Of a stretch of 64,000 bases of DNA, positions 33,614 through 41,740 are shown piece by piece. The position numbers and the translations under genes are program-made. Under the pieces are notes generated by a model. The model saw only the letters and a program-made list of their open reading frames with translations. It searched no databases and was not told where the DNA came from. Position 1 is the first letter of the stretch, and every line of letters starts with the position of its first letter. This stretch comes from an uncultured Lachnospiraceae bacterium (GTDB taxonomy: Bacteria > Bacillota > Clostridia > Lachnospirales > Lachnospiraceae): NCBI GenBank assembly GCA_910585005.1, contig CAJUCN010000002.1:186001-250000 (forward strand), given 5' to 3'.

Positions 33614-35533
33614 ATGATGAGGGAAGTAAACTTAACGGAAAAAGTAGATGTTTGTGTTGTAGGAGCTGGCCATGCCGGATGTGAAGCAGCTCTTGCCTGT
33701 GCAAGGCTTGGACTTGAGACAATTATTTTTACTGTCAGTATTGACAGTGTTGCTTTGATGCCCTGCAATCCAAATATAGGAGGTTCATCAAAAGGTCATT
33801 TAGTAAGGGAATTAGATGCCCTTGGTGGTGAGATGGGCAAAAATATTGACAAGACATTTATTCAATCAAAAATGTTGAATGTTTCAAAAGGTCCGGCTGT
33901 CCATTCCCTGAGAGCGCAGGCGGATAAAGCACAATATAGCCGTTCAATGAGAAAAGTTTTAGAAAACCAGGAACATTTAACTTTAAAGCAGGCAGAAGTT
34001 TGTGAATTATTATGGGAGAATATAGACGGAAAAACTTCTAAAAAAATAAAGGGTCTTAAAACTTTTACGGGAACTGTTTATGAATGTAAAGCGGTTATTC
34101 TCTGTACAGGAACTTATTTAAAAGCAAGATGTCTGTGTGGAGAATCTATTACATATACAGGTCCAAATGGATTACAAGCAGCTAATTATTTGACGGATTC
34201 GCTTCTTTCTATGGGCGTTGAAATGCGTCGTTTTAAAACTGGAACTCCTGCACGGATGGATGGCAGGAGTATTGATTATTCAAAAATGGAAGAACAGTTT
34301 GGAGATGAGGTAATTATTCCTTTTTCTTTTTCGACAAATCCTGACGATGTGCAGATTGATCAAGTTTCCTGTTACCTTACTTATACAAATGAAACTACTC
34401 ATGAAATTATAAGAAATAACCTTGATCGTTCTCCTATCTACGCAGGAATTATTGAAGGGACAGGGCCAAGGTATTGCCCTTCTATTGAAGATAAAGTGGT
34501 TAAATTTGCAGATAAAGAAAGGCATCAGGTTTTTATTGAACCGGAAGGTATTCATACAAATGAAATGTATGTTGGTGGTATGTCTTCTTCTCTTCCTGAG
34601 GATGTACAACTTGCAATGTATCGTACAGTTCCCGGTCTTGAAAATTGCAAAATTGTAAGAAATGCTTATGCAATAGAATATGATTGTATTGATGCAAGGC
34701 AGCTTTATCCTACTTTGAGATTTAAAGATATTTTAGGCCTTTATAGTGGAGGGCAGTTTAATGGAAGCAGTGGTTATGAAGAAGCTGCTGCACAGGGATT
34801 GATTGCAGGAATAAATGCTGCAATGTGGATATTAGGAAAAGAAGAACTTATTTTAGACCGATCAGAAGCATATATAGGTGTTTTAATTGATGACCTTGTA
34901 ACAAAAGATAATTTTGAGCCTTACCGGATGATGACTTCCAGGGCGGAATATCGTCTTTTGCTTCGCCAGGATAATGCTGACCTTCGTTTAAGAGAAAAAG
35001 GTTATTATGTAGGTCTTATTTCAAAGGTACAATATGATGAAGTGAAAAAGAAAAAGGAAATGATCAAAGAAGAAATTTTTCGCCTTAAAAATACAAAAAT
35101 AGGAGCATCCAAAATAAATCAGGAATTTCTTTTAAGGAATGGAAGCGCTTCTTTGAAAACGGGAACAAATCTTGCCGAGCTTTTATGTCGCCCGGAATTA
35201 AATTATGAGAACATAAAAGAGATCGATCCGGATAGAAAAACTCTTCCTGAAAATGTAATATGTCAAGTAGAAATAGAAATTAAATATGAAGGTTATATTG
35301 AAAGACAAATGCGGCAGGTGAAACAATTTAAAAAAATGGAACAGAAATTAATCCCGGAAGAAATTGATTATGATGATGTTCCAAGTCTTCGTCTTGAGGC
35401 AAGACAAAAATTAAAATTGTTTCATCCACTTTCGGTAGGGCAGGCATCCAGAATATCAGGCGTTTCACCTGCCGATATATCTGTTCTGCTAGTATATCTT
35501 GAGCAATATAAATTTAAACACGGAGGAAATTAG
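33614..35533 (+). CDS. mnmG: tRNA uridine-5-carboxymethylaminomethyl modification enzyme MnmG (GidA)
   Basis: The 639-residue FAD protein is MnmE's partner in U34 tRNA modification. It has the dinucleotide-binding motif VVGAGHAGCEAALA, the signature PCNPNIGGSSKGHL, GTGPRYCPSIEDKV and the C-terminal GVSPADISVLLVYL. It starts 8 nt after the ThuA-like gene, with the nearest strong GAGG rather far upstream. rsmG follows 2 nt later, as in most Firmicutes. Confidence 0.97.
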   Translation: MMREVNLTEKVDVCVVGAGHAGCEAALACARLGLETIIFTVSIDSVALMPCNPNIGGSSKGHLVRELDALGGEMGKNIDKTFIQSKMLNVSKGPAVHSLRAQADKAQYSRSMRKVLENQEHLTLKQAEVCELLWENIDGKTSKKIKGLKTFTGTVYECKAVILCTGTYLKARCLCGESITYTGPNGLQAANYLTDSLLSMGVEMRRFKTGTPARMDGRSIDYSKMEEQFGDEVIIPFSFSTNPDDVQIDQVSCYLTYTNETTHEIIRNNLDRSPIYAGIIEGTGPRYCPSIEDKVVKFADKERHQVFIEPEGIHTNEMYVGGMSSSLPEDVQLAMYRTVPGLENCKIVRNAYAIEYDCIDARQLYPTLRFKDILGLYSGGQFNGSSGYEEAAAQGLIAGINAAMWILGKEELILDRSEAYIGVLIDDLVTKDNFEPYRMMTSRAEYRLLLRQDNADLRLREKGYYVGLISKVQYDEVKKKKEMIKEEIFRLKNTKIGASKINQEFLLRNGSASLKTGTNLAELLCRPELNYENIKEIDPDRKTLPENVICQVEIEIKYEGYIERQMRQVKQFKKMEQKLIPEEIDYDDVPSLRLEARQKLKLFHPLSVGQASRISGVSPADISVLLVYLEQYKFKHGGN

Positions 35534-35535
35534 GG

Positions 35536-36267
35536 TTGCCACATAAATATGATACAGTTTTTTTTGAAAAGGATCTTCTTTTATTTCGTATAAAATTAAA
35601 TGAATACCAAATTGATCAATTTTTAAAATATTATGAGTTACTTATCAAGTGGAATTCTTTTATGAATTTAACTGCGATCACGGAGTTTGAATCGGTATTT
35701 AAAAAACATTTTGTTGATAGTTTATCTTTGATCAAGGCGGTTCCAGATATAGAAGATCATTCATATTTTGTTATTGATATAGGAACAGGCGCTGGATTTC
35801 CAGGTATACCGCTTAAGATTGCGTTTCCTAAATTAAAGATTACTCTTTTAGATTCATTAAATAAAAGAGTGAAATTTTTAAATGAAGTAATAGATGCGTT
35901 AGAACTTAAGGATATTTCTGCAATTCATGGAAGGGCGGAAGATTTTGCACAGCAAAAAAATATGAGGGAAACTTTTGATTTGTGTGTGTCCAGAGCAGTT
36001 GCTAATCTTTCTACTTTATCGGAATATTGTATACCTTTTGTAAAAAGGAATGGATTATTTATCTCTTATAAATCAGAAAAGATTATGGAAGAATATGAAA
36101 ATGCAAAATCTGCAATTCGTTTATTAGGAGGAAGATATGAAAATCAGATAGAATTTTATCTTCCTGAGTCTGATATATATAGAAATCTTTTTTTGATTAG
36201 GAAGGAGAAATTAACACCTTCCAAATTTCCAAGAAAGGCGGGGCTTCCTTCAAAAGATCCAATTTAA
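35536..36267 (+). CDS. rsmG: 16S rRNA (guanine-527 N7) methyltransferase RsmG
   Basis: The 243-residue protein is a class I SAM-dependent methyltransferase with the SAM loop VIDIGTGAGFPGIPLKI, MNLTAITE before it, and SRAVANLSTLSEYC in the catalytic part. It modifies G527 of 16S rRNA. It starts at TTG with GGAGG 9 nt upstream, inside the end of mnmG. Its stop codon lies in an 18-bp AT-only palindrome. Confidence 0.96.
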   Translation: MPHKYDTVFFEKDLLLFRIKLNEYQIDQFLKYYELLIKWNSFMNLTAITEFESVFKKHFVDSLSLIKAVPDIEDHSYFVIDIGTGAGFPGIPLKIAFPKLKITLLDSLNKRVKFLNEVIDALELKDISAIHGRAEDFAQQKNMRETFDLCVSRAVANLSTLSEYCIPFVKRNGLFISYKSEKIMEEYENAKSAIRLLGGRYENQIEFYLPESDIYRNLFLIRKEKLTPSKFPRKAGLPSKDPI

Positions 36268-36367
36268 TAAAATTTTATTAATTGTATCTTTTTATTGAAA
36301 TTTTTCTTTTCTAAATAATACTTTTATTATATGATGTACATAGATATAATTTTTGGAGGATGAAAAA

Positions 36368-37354
36368 TTGAATAAAGATAAATTTTCTGTCCTTCAAGAT
36401 ATCTACGATACATGTTTGAAGAACAGAATGGAGTGGAAAGAAAGTTTACAAAGAGTGCAGGATAGGATTTCAGAGATAGAAGTTTATATGCATTCTATAA
36501 AGAATTGTGAAGAGATTGACGTAAATTTTTTTTCACCAAGAAAGGAAAATTTTCATAGAGATTATTTATTAAAGTATGAGACAGAAAAAGATGAGTTAGA
36601 ATATCAGAAGAAAGAATATGATCAAAAAATTACTGAATTAAATAAACAAATTGAACAATTAGAAATATTTATTAAAAATTCTAACGAAAATAGATTTAAA
36701 ATTATTGATGTACAAGAAAAAGAAAGGCAGAGAATAGCAAGAGAGTTACATGATTCTACAGTACAAAACTTAACTCATTTAATACATAGAATAGAATTAA
36801 GTTCTATGTTTATTGATCAGGATACGATTCGGGCTAAACTTGAATTAGAATCATGTATTAAAATTTTAAAATCATCGATAGAGGAAATTCGGGAAACTAT
36901 CTTTAATTTACGTCCAATGACTTTTGATGATTTAGGTTTTAGACAATGTATTGAAAATCTTATTGCAAATGTAAAATTAAGTTATAGAAATTGTGATGTG
37001 GATTTAAATATTTGTGATTTGGATCAATACGATTGGAAAATAAAAAATAAAAAGTCAATAAATCTTTTTATGGTTACTGTTTATAGAATTATACAGGAAG
37101 CAGTATCAAATATTATAAAGCATTCAAATGCAGATAAAATTATGATCAATATTAATTGTGATGATAATAGTTGTTTTATAGTTATTAAAGATAATGGAAA
37201 AGGTTTTTCTGTGGAAGAAGGTTTAGAACAAAATGATAAACATTTTGGGTTAACTGATATGCAGGACAGGGTTTCTTTGTTGAATGGAAATATGGATATT
37301 ATTTCTGCCTGTAATAAAGGAACGGAACTGAAAATTGAAATTCCTTTAATTTGA
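36368..37354 (+). CDS. Soluble sensor histidine kinase, DegS-like
   Basis: This 328-residue kinase has no membrane segment. Residues 1-115 form a long coiled coil with many Glu and Lys, then comes a HisKA_3 dimerisation domain with RQRIARELHDSTVQNLTH (conserved His) and a HATPase domain (DNGKGFSVEEG, FGLTDMQDRV). This layout matches the cytoplasmic DegS of Bacillus. The start is TTG at 36368 with GGAGGA 7 nt upstream. A NarL-type regulator follows 34 nt later. The signal it senses is unknown; coiled-coil sensors of this type can read internal state or motility. Confidence 0.88.
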   Translation: MNKDKFSVLQDIYDTCLKNRMEWKESLQRVQDRISEIEVYMHSIKNCEEIDVNFFSPRKENFHRDYLLKYETEKDELEYQKKEYDQKITELNKQIEQLEIFIKNSNENRFKIIDVQEKERQRIARELHDSTVQNLTHLIHRIELSSMFIDQDTIRAKLELESCIKILKSSIEEIRETIFNLRPMTFDDLGFRQCIENLIANVKLSYRNCDVDLNICDLDQYDWKIKNKKSINLFMVTVYRIIQEAVSNIIKHSNADKIMININCDDNSCFIVIKDNGKGFSVEEGLEQNDKHFGLTDMQDRVSLLNGNMDIISACNKGTELKIEIPLI

Positions 37355-37388
37355 TGAAAGTACTTATTAATAACCAAGGAGAGAAGAT

Positions 37389-38033
37389 ATGAGTATTAAA
37401 GTAATGCTTGCAGACGATCATGTATTAATGCGTGAAGGAATTAAACATTTATTAGAATTTGATGGAAGTATAGAAGTTATTGAAGAAGCAAATGATGGAA
37501 TTGAATGTCTGGAAAAATTAAAGGTGAAAAGACCAGATATATTATTGCTTGATATAAATATGTCCGATATGAATGGTATTGAAGTTTTAGAAGAATTGAG
37601 AAGAGTAAAAGATCCTTTGAAGATTTTAATGCTTACAGTTCATAGTGAAGTTGAGTATCTTGTTAAGGCTATCGATATAGGTGCAGATGGTTATATCTTA
37701 AAAGATTCTGGATCTGTAGAATTAAAACAGGCTATTGATGTTATTATGAGTGGTGAATCTTATATTCAACCTAGTCTGCTTCCTGCTTTAAATTCCAGGT
37801 TAATTAATAGAGATATTGATAAAGAGAAACTTGAGTCACTAACTAAACGAGAAATGGAGATTCTTACTCAGGTTGCAGGTGGAATGTTTAATAAGGAGAT
37901 TGCAATTAATTTAAATATAAGTGAAAGAACAGTCAAAAATCATATTTCAAATATATTTAAGAAAATTGATGTATCTGATCGGACTCAAGCTGCTGTATTT
38001 GCTATAAGAAATAATATAGTTAAATTGTATTAA
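37389..38033 (+). CDS. NarL/LuxR-type response regulator, DegU-like
   Basis: The 214-residue regulator has a receiver domain with phospho-acceptor D55 (LLLDINMSDMNG), the switch residues T and K (MLTVHS, LKDSG), and a C-terminal LuxR-type helix-turn-helix (LTKREMEILTQVAGG, ISERTVKNHISNIFKKI). It pairs with the soluble kinase directly upstream. GGAGA precedes its ATG. A strong terminator follows, separating it from the parS-parAB region. Confidence 0.93.
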   Translation: MSIKVMLADDHVLMREGIKHLLEFDGSIEVIEEANDGIECLEKLKVKRPDILLLDINMSDMNGIEVLEELRRVKDPLKILMLTVHSEVEYLVKAIDIGADGYILKDSGSVELKQAIDVIMSGESYIQPSLLPALNSRLINRDIDKEKLESLTKREMEILTQVAGGMFNKEIAINLNISERTVKNHISNIFKKIDVSDRTQAAVFAIRNNIVKLY

Positions 38034-38035
38034 CA

Positions 38036-38066
38036 TTAAAAGTGCCACCTTATGTGGCACTTTTAA
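38036..38066 (+). terminator. Terminator after the DegU-like regulator
   Basis: TTAAAAGTGCCAC and GTGGCACTTTTAA form a perfect 13-bp stem with a 5-nt loop, starting just after the stop codon. It is nearly symmetric. Confidence 0.85.
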
Positions 38067-38095
38067 ATTGATATTATTTTAAATATATTTATTTA

Positions 38096-38111
38096 TGTTT
38101 CACGTGAAACA
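38096..38111. promoter_or_regulatory. parS centromere site 1, perfect palindrome
   Basis: TGTTTCACGTGAAACA is an exact match to the 16-bp parS consensus bound by Spo0J/ParB. It lies 278 bp ahead of parA and about 11 kb from oriC. Confidence 0.96.
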
Positions 38112-38120
38112 TTTCATTTA

Positions 38121-38145
38121 TTATATTGTACTAAATACAATATAA
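38121..38145. repeat. Inverted repeat between two parS sites
   Basis: TTATATTGTA and TACAATATAA are perfect 10-bp inverted halves around CTAAA. The repeat fills the gap between the two full parS sites. No T-run fits a terminator. Its role is unknown. Confidence 0.7.
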
Positions 38146-38161
38146 TGTTTCATGTGAAACA
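38146..38161. promoter_or_regulatory. parS site 2, one mismatch
   Basis: TGTTTCATGTGAAACA differs from the parS palindrome at one central base. It starts exactly 50 bp after site 1. Confidence 0.9.
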
Positions 38162-38187
38162 TTTCTCTCAAAATATTGTGTTACCAC

Positions 38188-38218
38188 ATGTGAAACATAC
38201 TTTAAATAACGTGAAACA
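38188..38218. promoter_or_regulatory. Two parS half sites
   Basis: ATGTGAAACA (38188-38197) and ACGTGAAACA (38209-38218) match the right half of parS, in the same orientation and 21 bp apart, but their left halves are degenerate. They may help ParB spread or autoregulate parAB. Confidence 0.6.
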
Positions 38219-38388
38219 TTGATTTTTAGTTAATGAGGTCATACAAGATATTGTAGATACAAATTTTAAAAATACAAGTTTTCTTTTCTAATAAAATCTT
38301 ATGGAATATCAAATTCATAAGTGATATAATCATTTAGACAAGCTATATGAAAAGAGAAAATTACCTACTGGATAGGAAGGAAAAAAGT

Positions 38389-39156
38389 ATGGGAAAAGTA
38401 ATTGCTATTGCAAACCAAAAGGGAGGAGTAGGAAAAACTACGACTTCTATTAATTTATCCGCATCTTTAGCAGCCAGAAAAAAGAAAGTTTTAGTTATTG
38501 ATGCTGATCCTCAAGGAAATACTACCAGCGGATTTGGGGTAGAAAAAAATGATTTAGAAAACACAATTTATGAGTTAATGTTAAGTGAATGTTCAATTAA
38601 AGAATGCATTTTAAATGATGTGATATCTGGAGTATCCATTATTCCATCAAATGTTAATCTAGCAGCAGCTGAAATTGAATTAATAGGAATTGATAGAAAA
38701 GAATTTATCTTAAAAAGAGAGGTTGAATGGATTAAAGAAAGTTATGATTATATTATGATCGATTGTCCTCCTTCTTTAAATCTTTTAACATTAAATGCTA
38801 TGACAACTGCTGATTCAGTTCTTGTTCCGATTCAGTGTGAATATTACGCATTAGAAGGACTAAGTCAGTTAATACATACTATTAATCTTGTAAAAGAAAG
38901 ATTAAATCCTGATCTGGATATGGAAGGTGTCGTTTTTACTATGTTTGATTCCAGGACAAACTTATCTACTCAAGTGGTCGAGAATGTAAAGAATCATTTA
39001 AGCCAAAAAGTATTTAATACAGTTATTCCAAGAAATATACGTTTAGCTGAGGCACCGAGTTATGGAATGCCTATCCATATGTATGATTCAAAATCAGCGG
39101 GCGCTGAAGCTTATATGATGTTGGCAGATGAAATTTTAAAGGGAAAGGACGAATAA
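38389..39156 (+). CDS. parA: Chromosome partitioning ATPase ParA (Soj)
   Basis: The 255-residue product is a deviant-Walker ATPase with KGGVGKTT at residues 11-18, VIDADPQGN, and DCPPSLNLLTLNA. With ParB and parS it moves origins apart and, in Bacillus, controls DnaA. The start MGKVIAIANQ is chosen because AGGAAGG lies 8 nt upstream and it fits the family; an in-frame ATG 42 nt earlier would add a tail. parB follows 3 nt later. Confidence 0.96.
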   Translation: MGKVIAIANQKGGVGKTTTSINLSASLAARKKKVLVIDADPQGNTTSGFGVEKNDLENTIYELMLSECSIKECILNDVISGVSIIPSNVNLAAAEIELIGIDRKEFILKREVEWIKESYDYIMIDCPPSLNLLTLNAMTTADSVLVPIQCEYYALEGLSQLIHTINLVKERLNPDLDMEGVVFTMFDSRTNLSTQVVENVKNHLSQKVFNTVIPRNIRLAEAPSYGMPIHMYDSKSAGAEAYMMLADEILKGKDE

Positions 39157-39159
39157 AAT

Positions 39160-40059
39160 ATGGCTGCTGTAAGAGGGTTGGGAAAAGGGTTAGATGCATT
39201 AATTCCAAGTGGGATAAATGAAAAATCTGTCAGTTCAAATAAAAAGAAAGAAAATGATTCAGCAGAAAAACAATCTGGTGAAACAATAGTAAATATAACC
39301 AAGGTTGAACCAAACAGAGAGCAGCCTAGAAAGAATTTTGATGAAGATGCTTTGGAAGAATTAGCTGAGTCTATTAAGCAGTTTGGTTTGCTTCAACCAA
39401 TTCTTGTTCAGGACAGAAAAACGTATTATGAAATTATTGCTGGAGAACGTAGGTGGCGTGCTGCTAAAAAAGCAGGATTAAAAGAAATTCCTGTTATTAT
39501 TAAAAATTTAACAGAACAGGAAATTGTAGAAATATCTTTGATTGAAAACATTCAAAGAGAAGATTTGAATCCTATCGAAGAGGCGCAGGCATATAAACGT
39601 CTCTTGACTGAATTTAATTTAAAACAGGATGAAGTTGCAGAGAGAGTTGCTAAGAGCCGCACAGCCGTTACTAATTCAATGCGTCTTCTAAAATTATGTA
39701 CAGATGTACAGCAAATGATTATTGATGGCATGATATCTACAGGTCATGCCAGAGCAATTATTTCCATAGAAGATCCTGAACAGCAATATCTGATAGCACA
39801 GAAAATTTTTGATGAGAAATTAAGTGTGCGTGATGTTGAAAAGTTAGTCAAAAATTTCAATCAGCCACCCAAAGTGAAAAAACCGGCTATGACAGACAAA
39901 AGCTTGGAAGCGGTATATCAGGATATTGAAGAAAATCTAAAACAAAGATTAAGTACAAAAGTCAGTATTACTTCTAAAGGAAATGGCACGGGAAAACTTG
40001 AAATAGAATTTTACAGCCATGAGGATTTAGAAAAGCTGATGGATCTGTTATCAAGATAA
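39160..40059 (+). CDS. parB: Chromosome partitioning protein ParB (Spo0J)
   Basis: The 299-residue product binds parS. It begins GLGKGLDALIPSG, which is the ParA-activating peptide, and has the CTP-binding motifs IVAGERRWRAAK-type (here IIAGERRWRAAK) and ENIQREDLNPIEEA, followed by a helix-turn-helix (DEVAERVAKSRTAVTNSMRLL) and a C-terminal dimerisation part. Being adjacent to parA and parS, it is ParB rather than the related nucleoid occlusion protein Noc. Confidence 0.96.
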   Translation: MAAVRGLGKGLDALIPSGINEKSVSSNKKKENDSAEKQSGETIVNITKVEPNREQPRKNFDEDALEELAESIKQFGLLQPILVQDRKTYYEIIAGERRWRAAKKAGLKEIPVIIKNLTEQEIVEISLIENIQREDLNPIEEAQAYKRLLTEFNLKQDEVAERVAKSRTAVTNSMRLLKLCTDVQQMIIDGMISTGHARAIISIEDPEQQYLIAQKIFDEKLSVRDVEKLVKNFNQPPKVKKPAMTDKSLEAVYQDIEENLKQRLSTKVSITSKGNGTGKLEIEFYSHEDLEKLMDLLSR

Positions 40060-40099
40060 TGTAACTTAGACAAAAGAAACAGAAAGGTACAGTGATAAA

Positions 40100-40615
40100 A
40101 TGAATAGTTCCATTTTAAATAGAATTGGTCTTGGAAATTTGGATCTGGGAATTGTAATATGCATTATGCTATTGGCAATACTAATATTATTTATAATTAG
40201 TATCATCAATATGTGTTCTATTCATAAGTTAAAAAAGACTTACAAAAAATTTATGCAAGGGAAAGGCGCAAAGAGTCTGGAACAAGAAATTACAGGTTTA
40301 TTTGAAGATAATAAGTTTATTAAAAATTCAATTGAAAAAAATAGAAAAGATATTAGGATTTTATATAAAAATTTTGAATCTGCATTTCAAAAATTTGGAG
40401 TCGTTAAATATGATGCATTTAATCAAATGGGTGGACAATTGAGTTTTTGTATTGCGTTATTGGATGAAAATAATAATGGATTTATTATCAATTCTGTTCA
40501 CAGCACGGAAGGATGTTACAGTTATACTAAGGAAATAGAAAACGGAACATCAGCTATTTCCCTTGGAAATGAAGAAAAACAAGCGCTTAGTATAGCTATT
40601 GGAGGCGATGAATAA
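40100..40615 (+). CDS. DUF4446 family membrane protein
   Basis: This 171-residue protein has one membrane segment at about residues 15-40 and a cytoplasmic part with a coiled coil (about 60-105) and the family block FGVVKYDAFNQMGGQLSF. It is found downstream of parB in many Clostridia and its function is not known. The conserved neighbourhood hints at a link to chromosome segregation or sporulation, which is only an inference. The following gene overlaps or nearly touches its end. Confidence 0.85.
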   Translation: MNSSILNRIGLGNLDLGIVICIMLLAILILFIISIINMCSIHKLKKTYKKFMQGKGAKSLEQEITGLFEDNKFIKNSIEKNRKDIRILYKNFESAFQKFGVVKYDAFNQMGGQLSFCIALLDENNNGFIINSVHSTEGCYSYTKEIENGTSAISLGNEEKQALSIAIGGDE

Positions 40616-40631
40616 ATATCGGGGTGATATG

Positions 40632-41678
40632 ATGAAATTATGTAAGGTTGAGGATTTAAAGGGAGGAGAAATATTAGCTAAAGCAATACTTACTTCAGAA
40701 CTTAGAATTTTATTATCTGATGAAACAATTTTACATCCTGAATATATAGAAAAAATTAAAGAGTTTGGAATAAGTGAGGTATATATAAAAGAAGAAGAAC
40801 AGGTTCGCGGACAGGAAGTTGTTTTATTAAAGTCTGAGGTTGAAAATTTTTTTCATAATAAAGTAAAATCTATTCTGGAAAAACATACTTATAGTAAAAA
40901 TGAAGAATTAATGGAGCTTAGTCAGACGGCGGATCATATCATAGCAAGTATCATGGAAGAAAATGAGGTAGTAGAAAAGATATATGATATTAAAGAAAGA
41001 AGTGCAGATCTATATGAACATTCAATTAATATCTGTTCTCTTGCTACTTTAGTTGCTTTAAAAATGAATTACCCAAAAGAAAAAGTGCATGATATTGGTG
41101 TGGGATGTCTTTTACATGATCTTGGATTAAGATATCTAGCGCTTAATTATATGGATCAGAATGTTTTTCAATTGCCAAAGACAGAGCTGACAGAATTTAT
41201 GAAACATCCTGTTTATGGTTATTCCGTATTAAAAGATGAAAAATGGATATCCCAAGTAGGTAAAAATATTATATTATATCACCATGAAAGCCTTGATGGT
41301 TTAGGATATCCTCTTCATGCGAAAGAAATACCGTTTGAAGCGCAAATAGTTGGTGTCTGTGACTGTTTCGATGAAATGATATGCGGAATAGGATGTAAAA
41401 GGGTTAAAGTACATGAAGCAGTGGAGTATTTGAAAAATTGCAGAAAGGTTAAATACAATGCAGAAATTGTAAATGTGTTTTTGGAGTTTACTGCAGTTTA
41501 CCCTGTTGGCAGCCGTGTACTTTTAAGTAATAATACGATTGGAACGGTAATAAAGCAAAATAAAGAATATCCTGACAGGCCTATTATTCAGGTTGTGGAA
41601 AATAAAGCGTTGAGGAGACAAAAAATAATTGATCTTGCAGAGGTAAATCATATTTTTATAAAAAAAGTACTTGAATAG
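40632..41678 (+). CDS. HD-GYP domain protein, probable cyclic-di-GMP phosphodiesterase
   Basis: This protein of about 348 residues has a C-terminal HD-GYP domain: HSINICSLATLVAL, the catalytic LLHDLGLRYL, and YHHESLDGLGYP. Such proteins cleave cyclic di-GMP. The N-terminal 120 residues lack a recognised sensor and no membrane segment is seen. The start at 40632 follows GGGGTGAT closely; ATG at 40629, ATG at 40608 and TTG at 40599 are alternatives. It is grouped with parAB and DUF4446. Confidence 0.88.
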   Translation: MKLCKVEDLKGGEILAKAILTSELRILLSDETILHPEYIEKIKEFGISEVYIKEEEQVRGQEVVLLKSEVENFFHNKVKSILEKHTYSKNEELMELSQTADHIIASIMEENEVVEKIYDIKERSADLYEHSINICSLATLVALKMNYPKEKVHDIGVGCLLHDLGLRYLALNYMDQNVFQLPKTELTEFMKHPVYGYSVLKDEKWISQVGKNIILYHHESLDGLGYPLHAKEIPFEAQIVGVCDCFDEMICGIGCKRVKVHEAVEYLKNCRKVKYNAEIVNVFLEFTAVYPVGSRVLLSNNTIGTVIKQNKEYPDRPIIQVVENKALRRQKIIDLAEVNHIFIKKVLE

Positions 41679-41740
41679 ATGATCAATACATAATAACATA
41701 GTTATGTTATAAATCTACTATGTTAAAGGGAGGAAAAGAT

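Larger units (their letters stand above)
38067..38388. other. parS region between the DegU-like gene and parA
   Basis: This 322-bp gene-free stretch holds two full and two half parS-type sites (38096-38218), an inverted repeat between the full sites, and a possible parA promoter: TATAAT at 38325-38330 with a weak -35 box TGGAAT 17 bp upstream. No open reading frame of note was found. Confidence 0.85.

Noticed and set aside
36264..36281. AT-only palindrome TTAATAAAATTTTATTAA at the rsmG stop
   Set aside because: It contains no G or C, so the hairpin would be weak, and no clean T-run follows; not convincing as a terminator or operator.
41679..41740. Possible T-box or other leader control of serS
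   Set aside because: The gap is only about 60 nt and holds only a small ATAACAT/ATGTTAT repeat; no T-box sequence or terminator is present.
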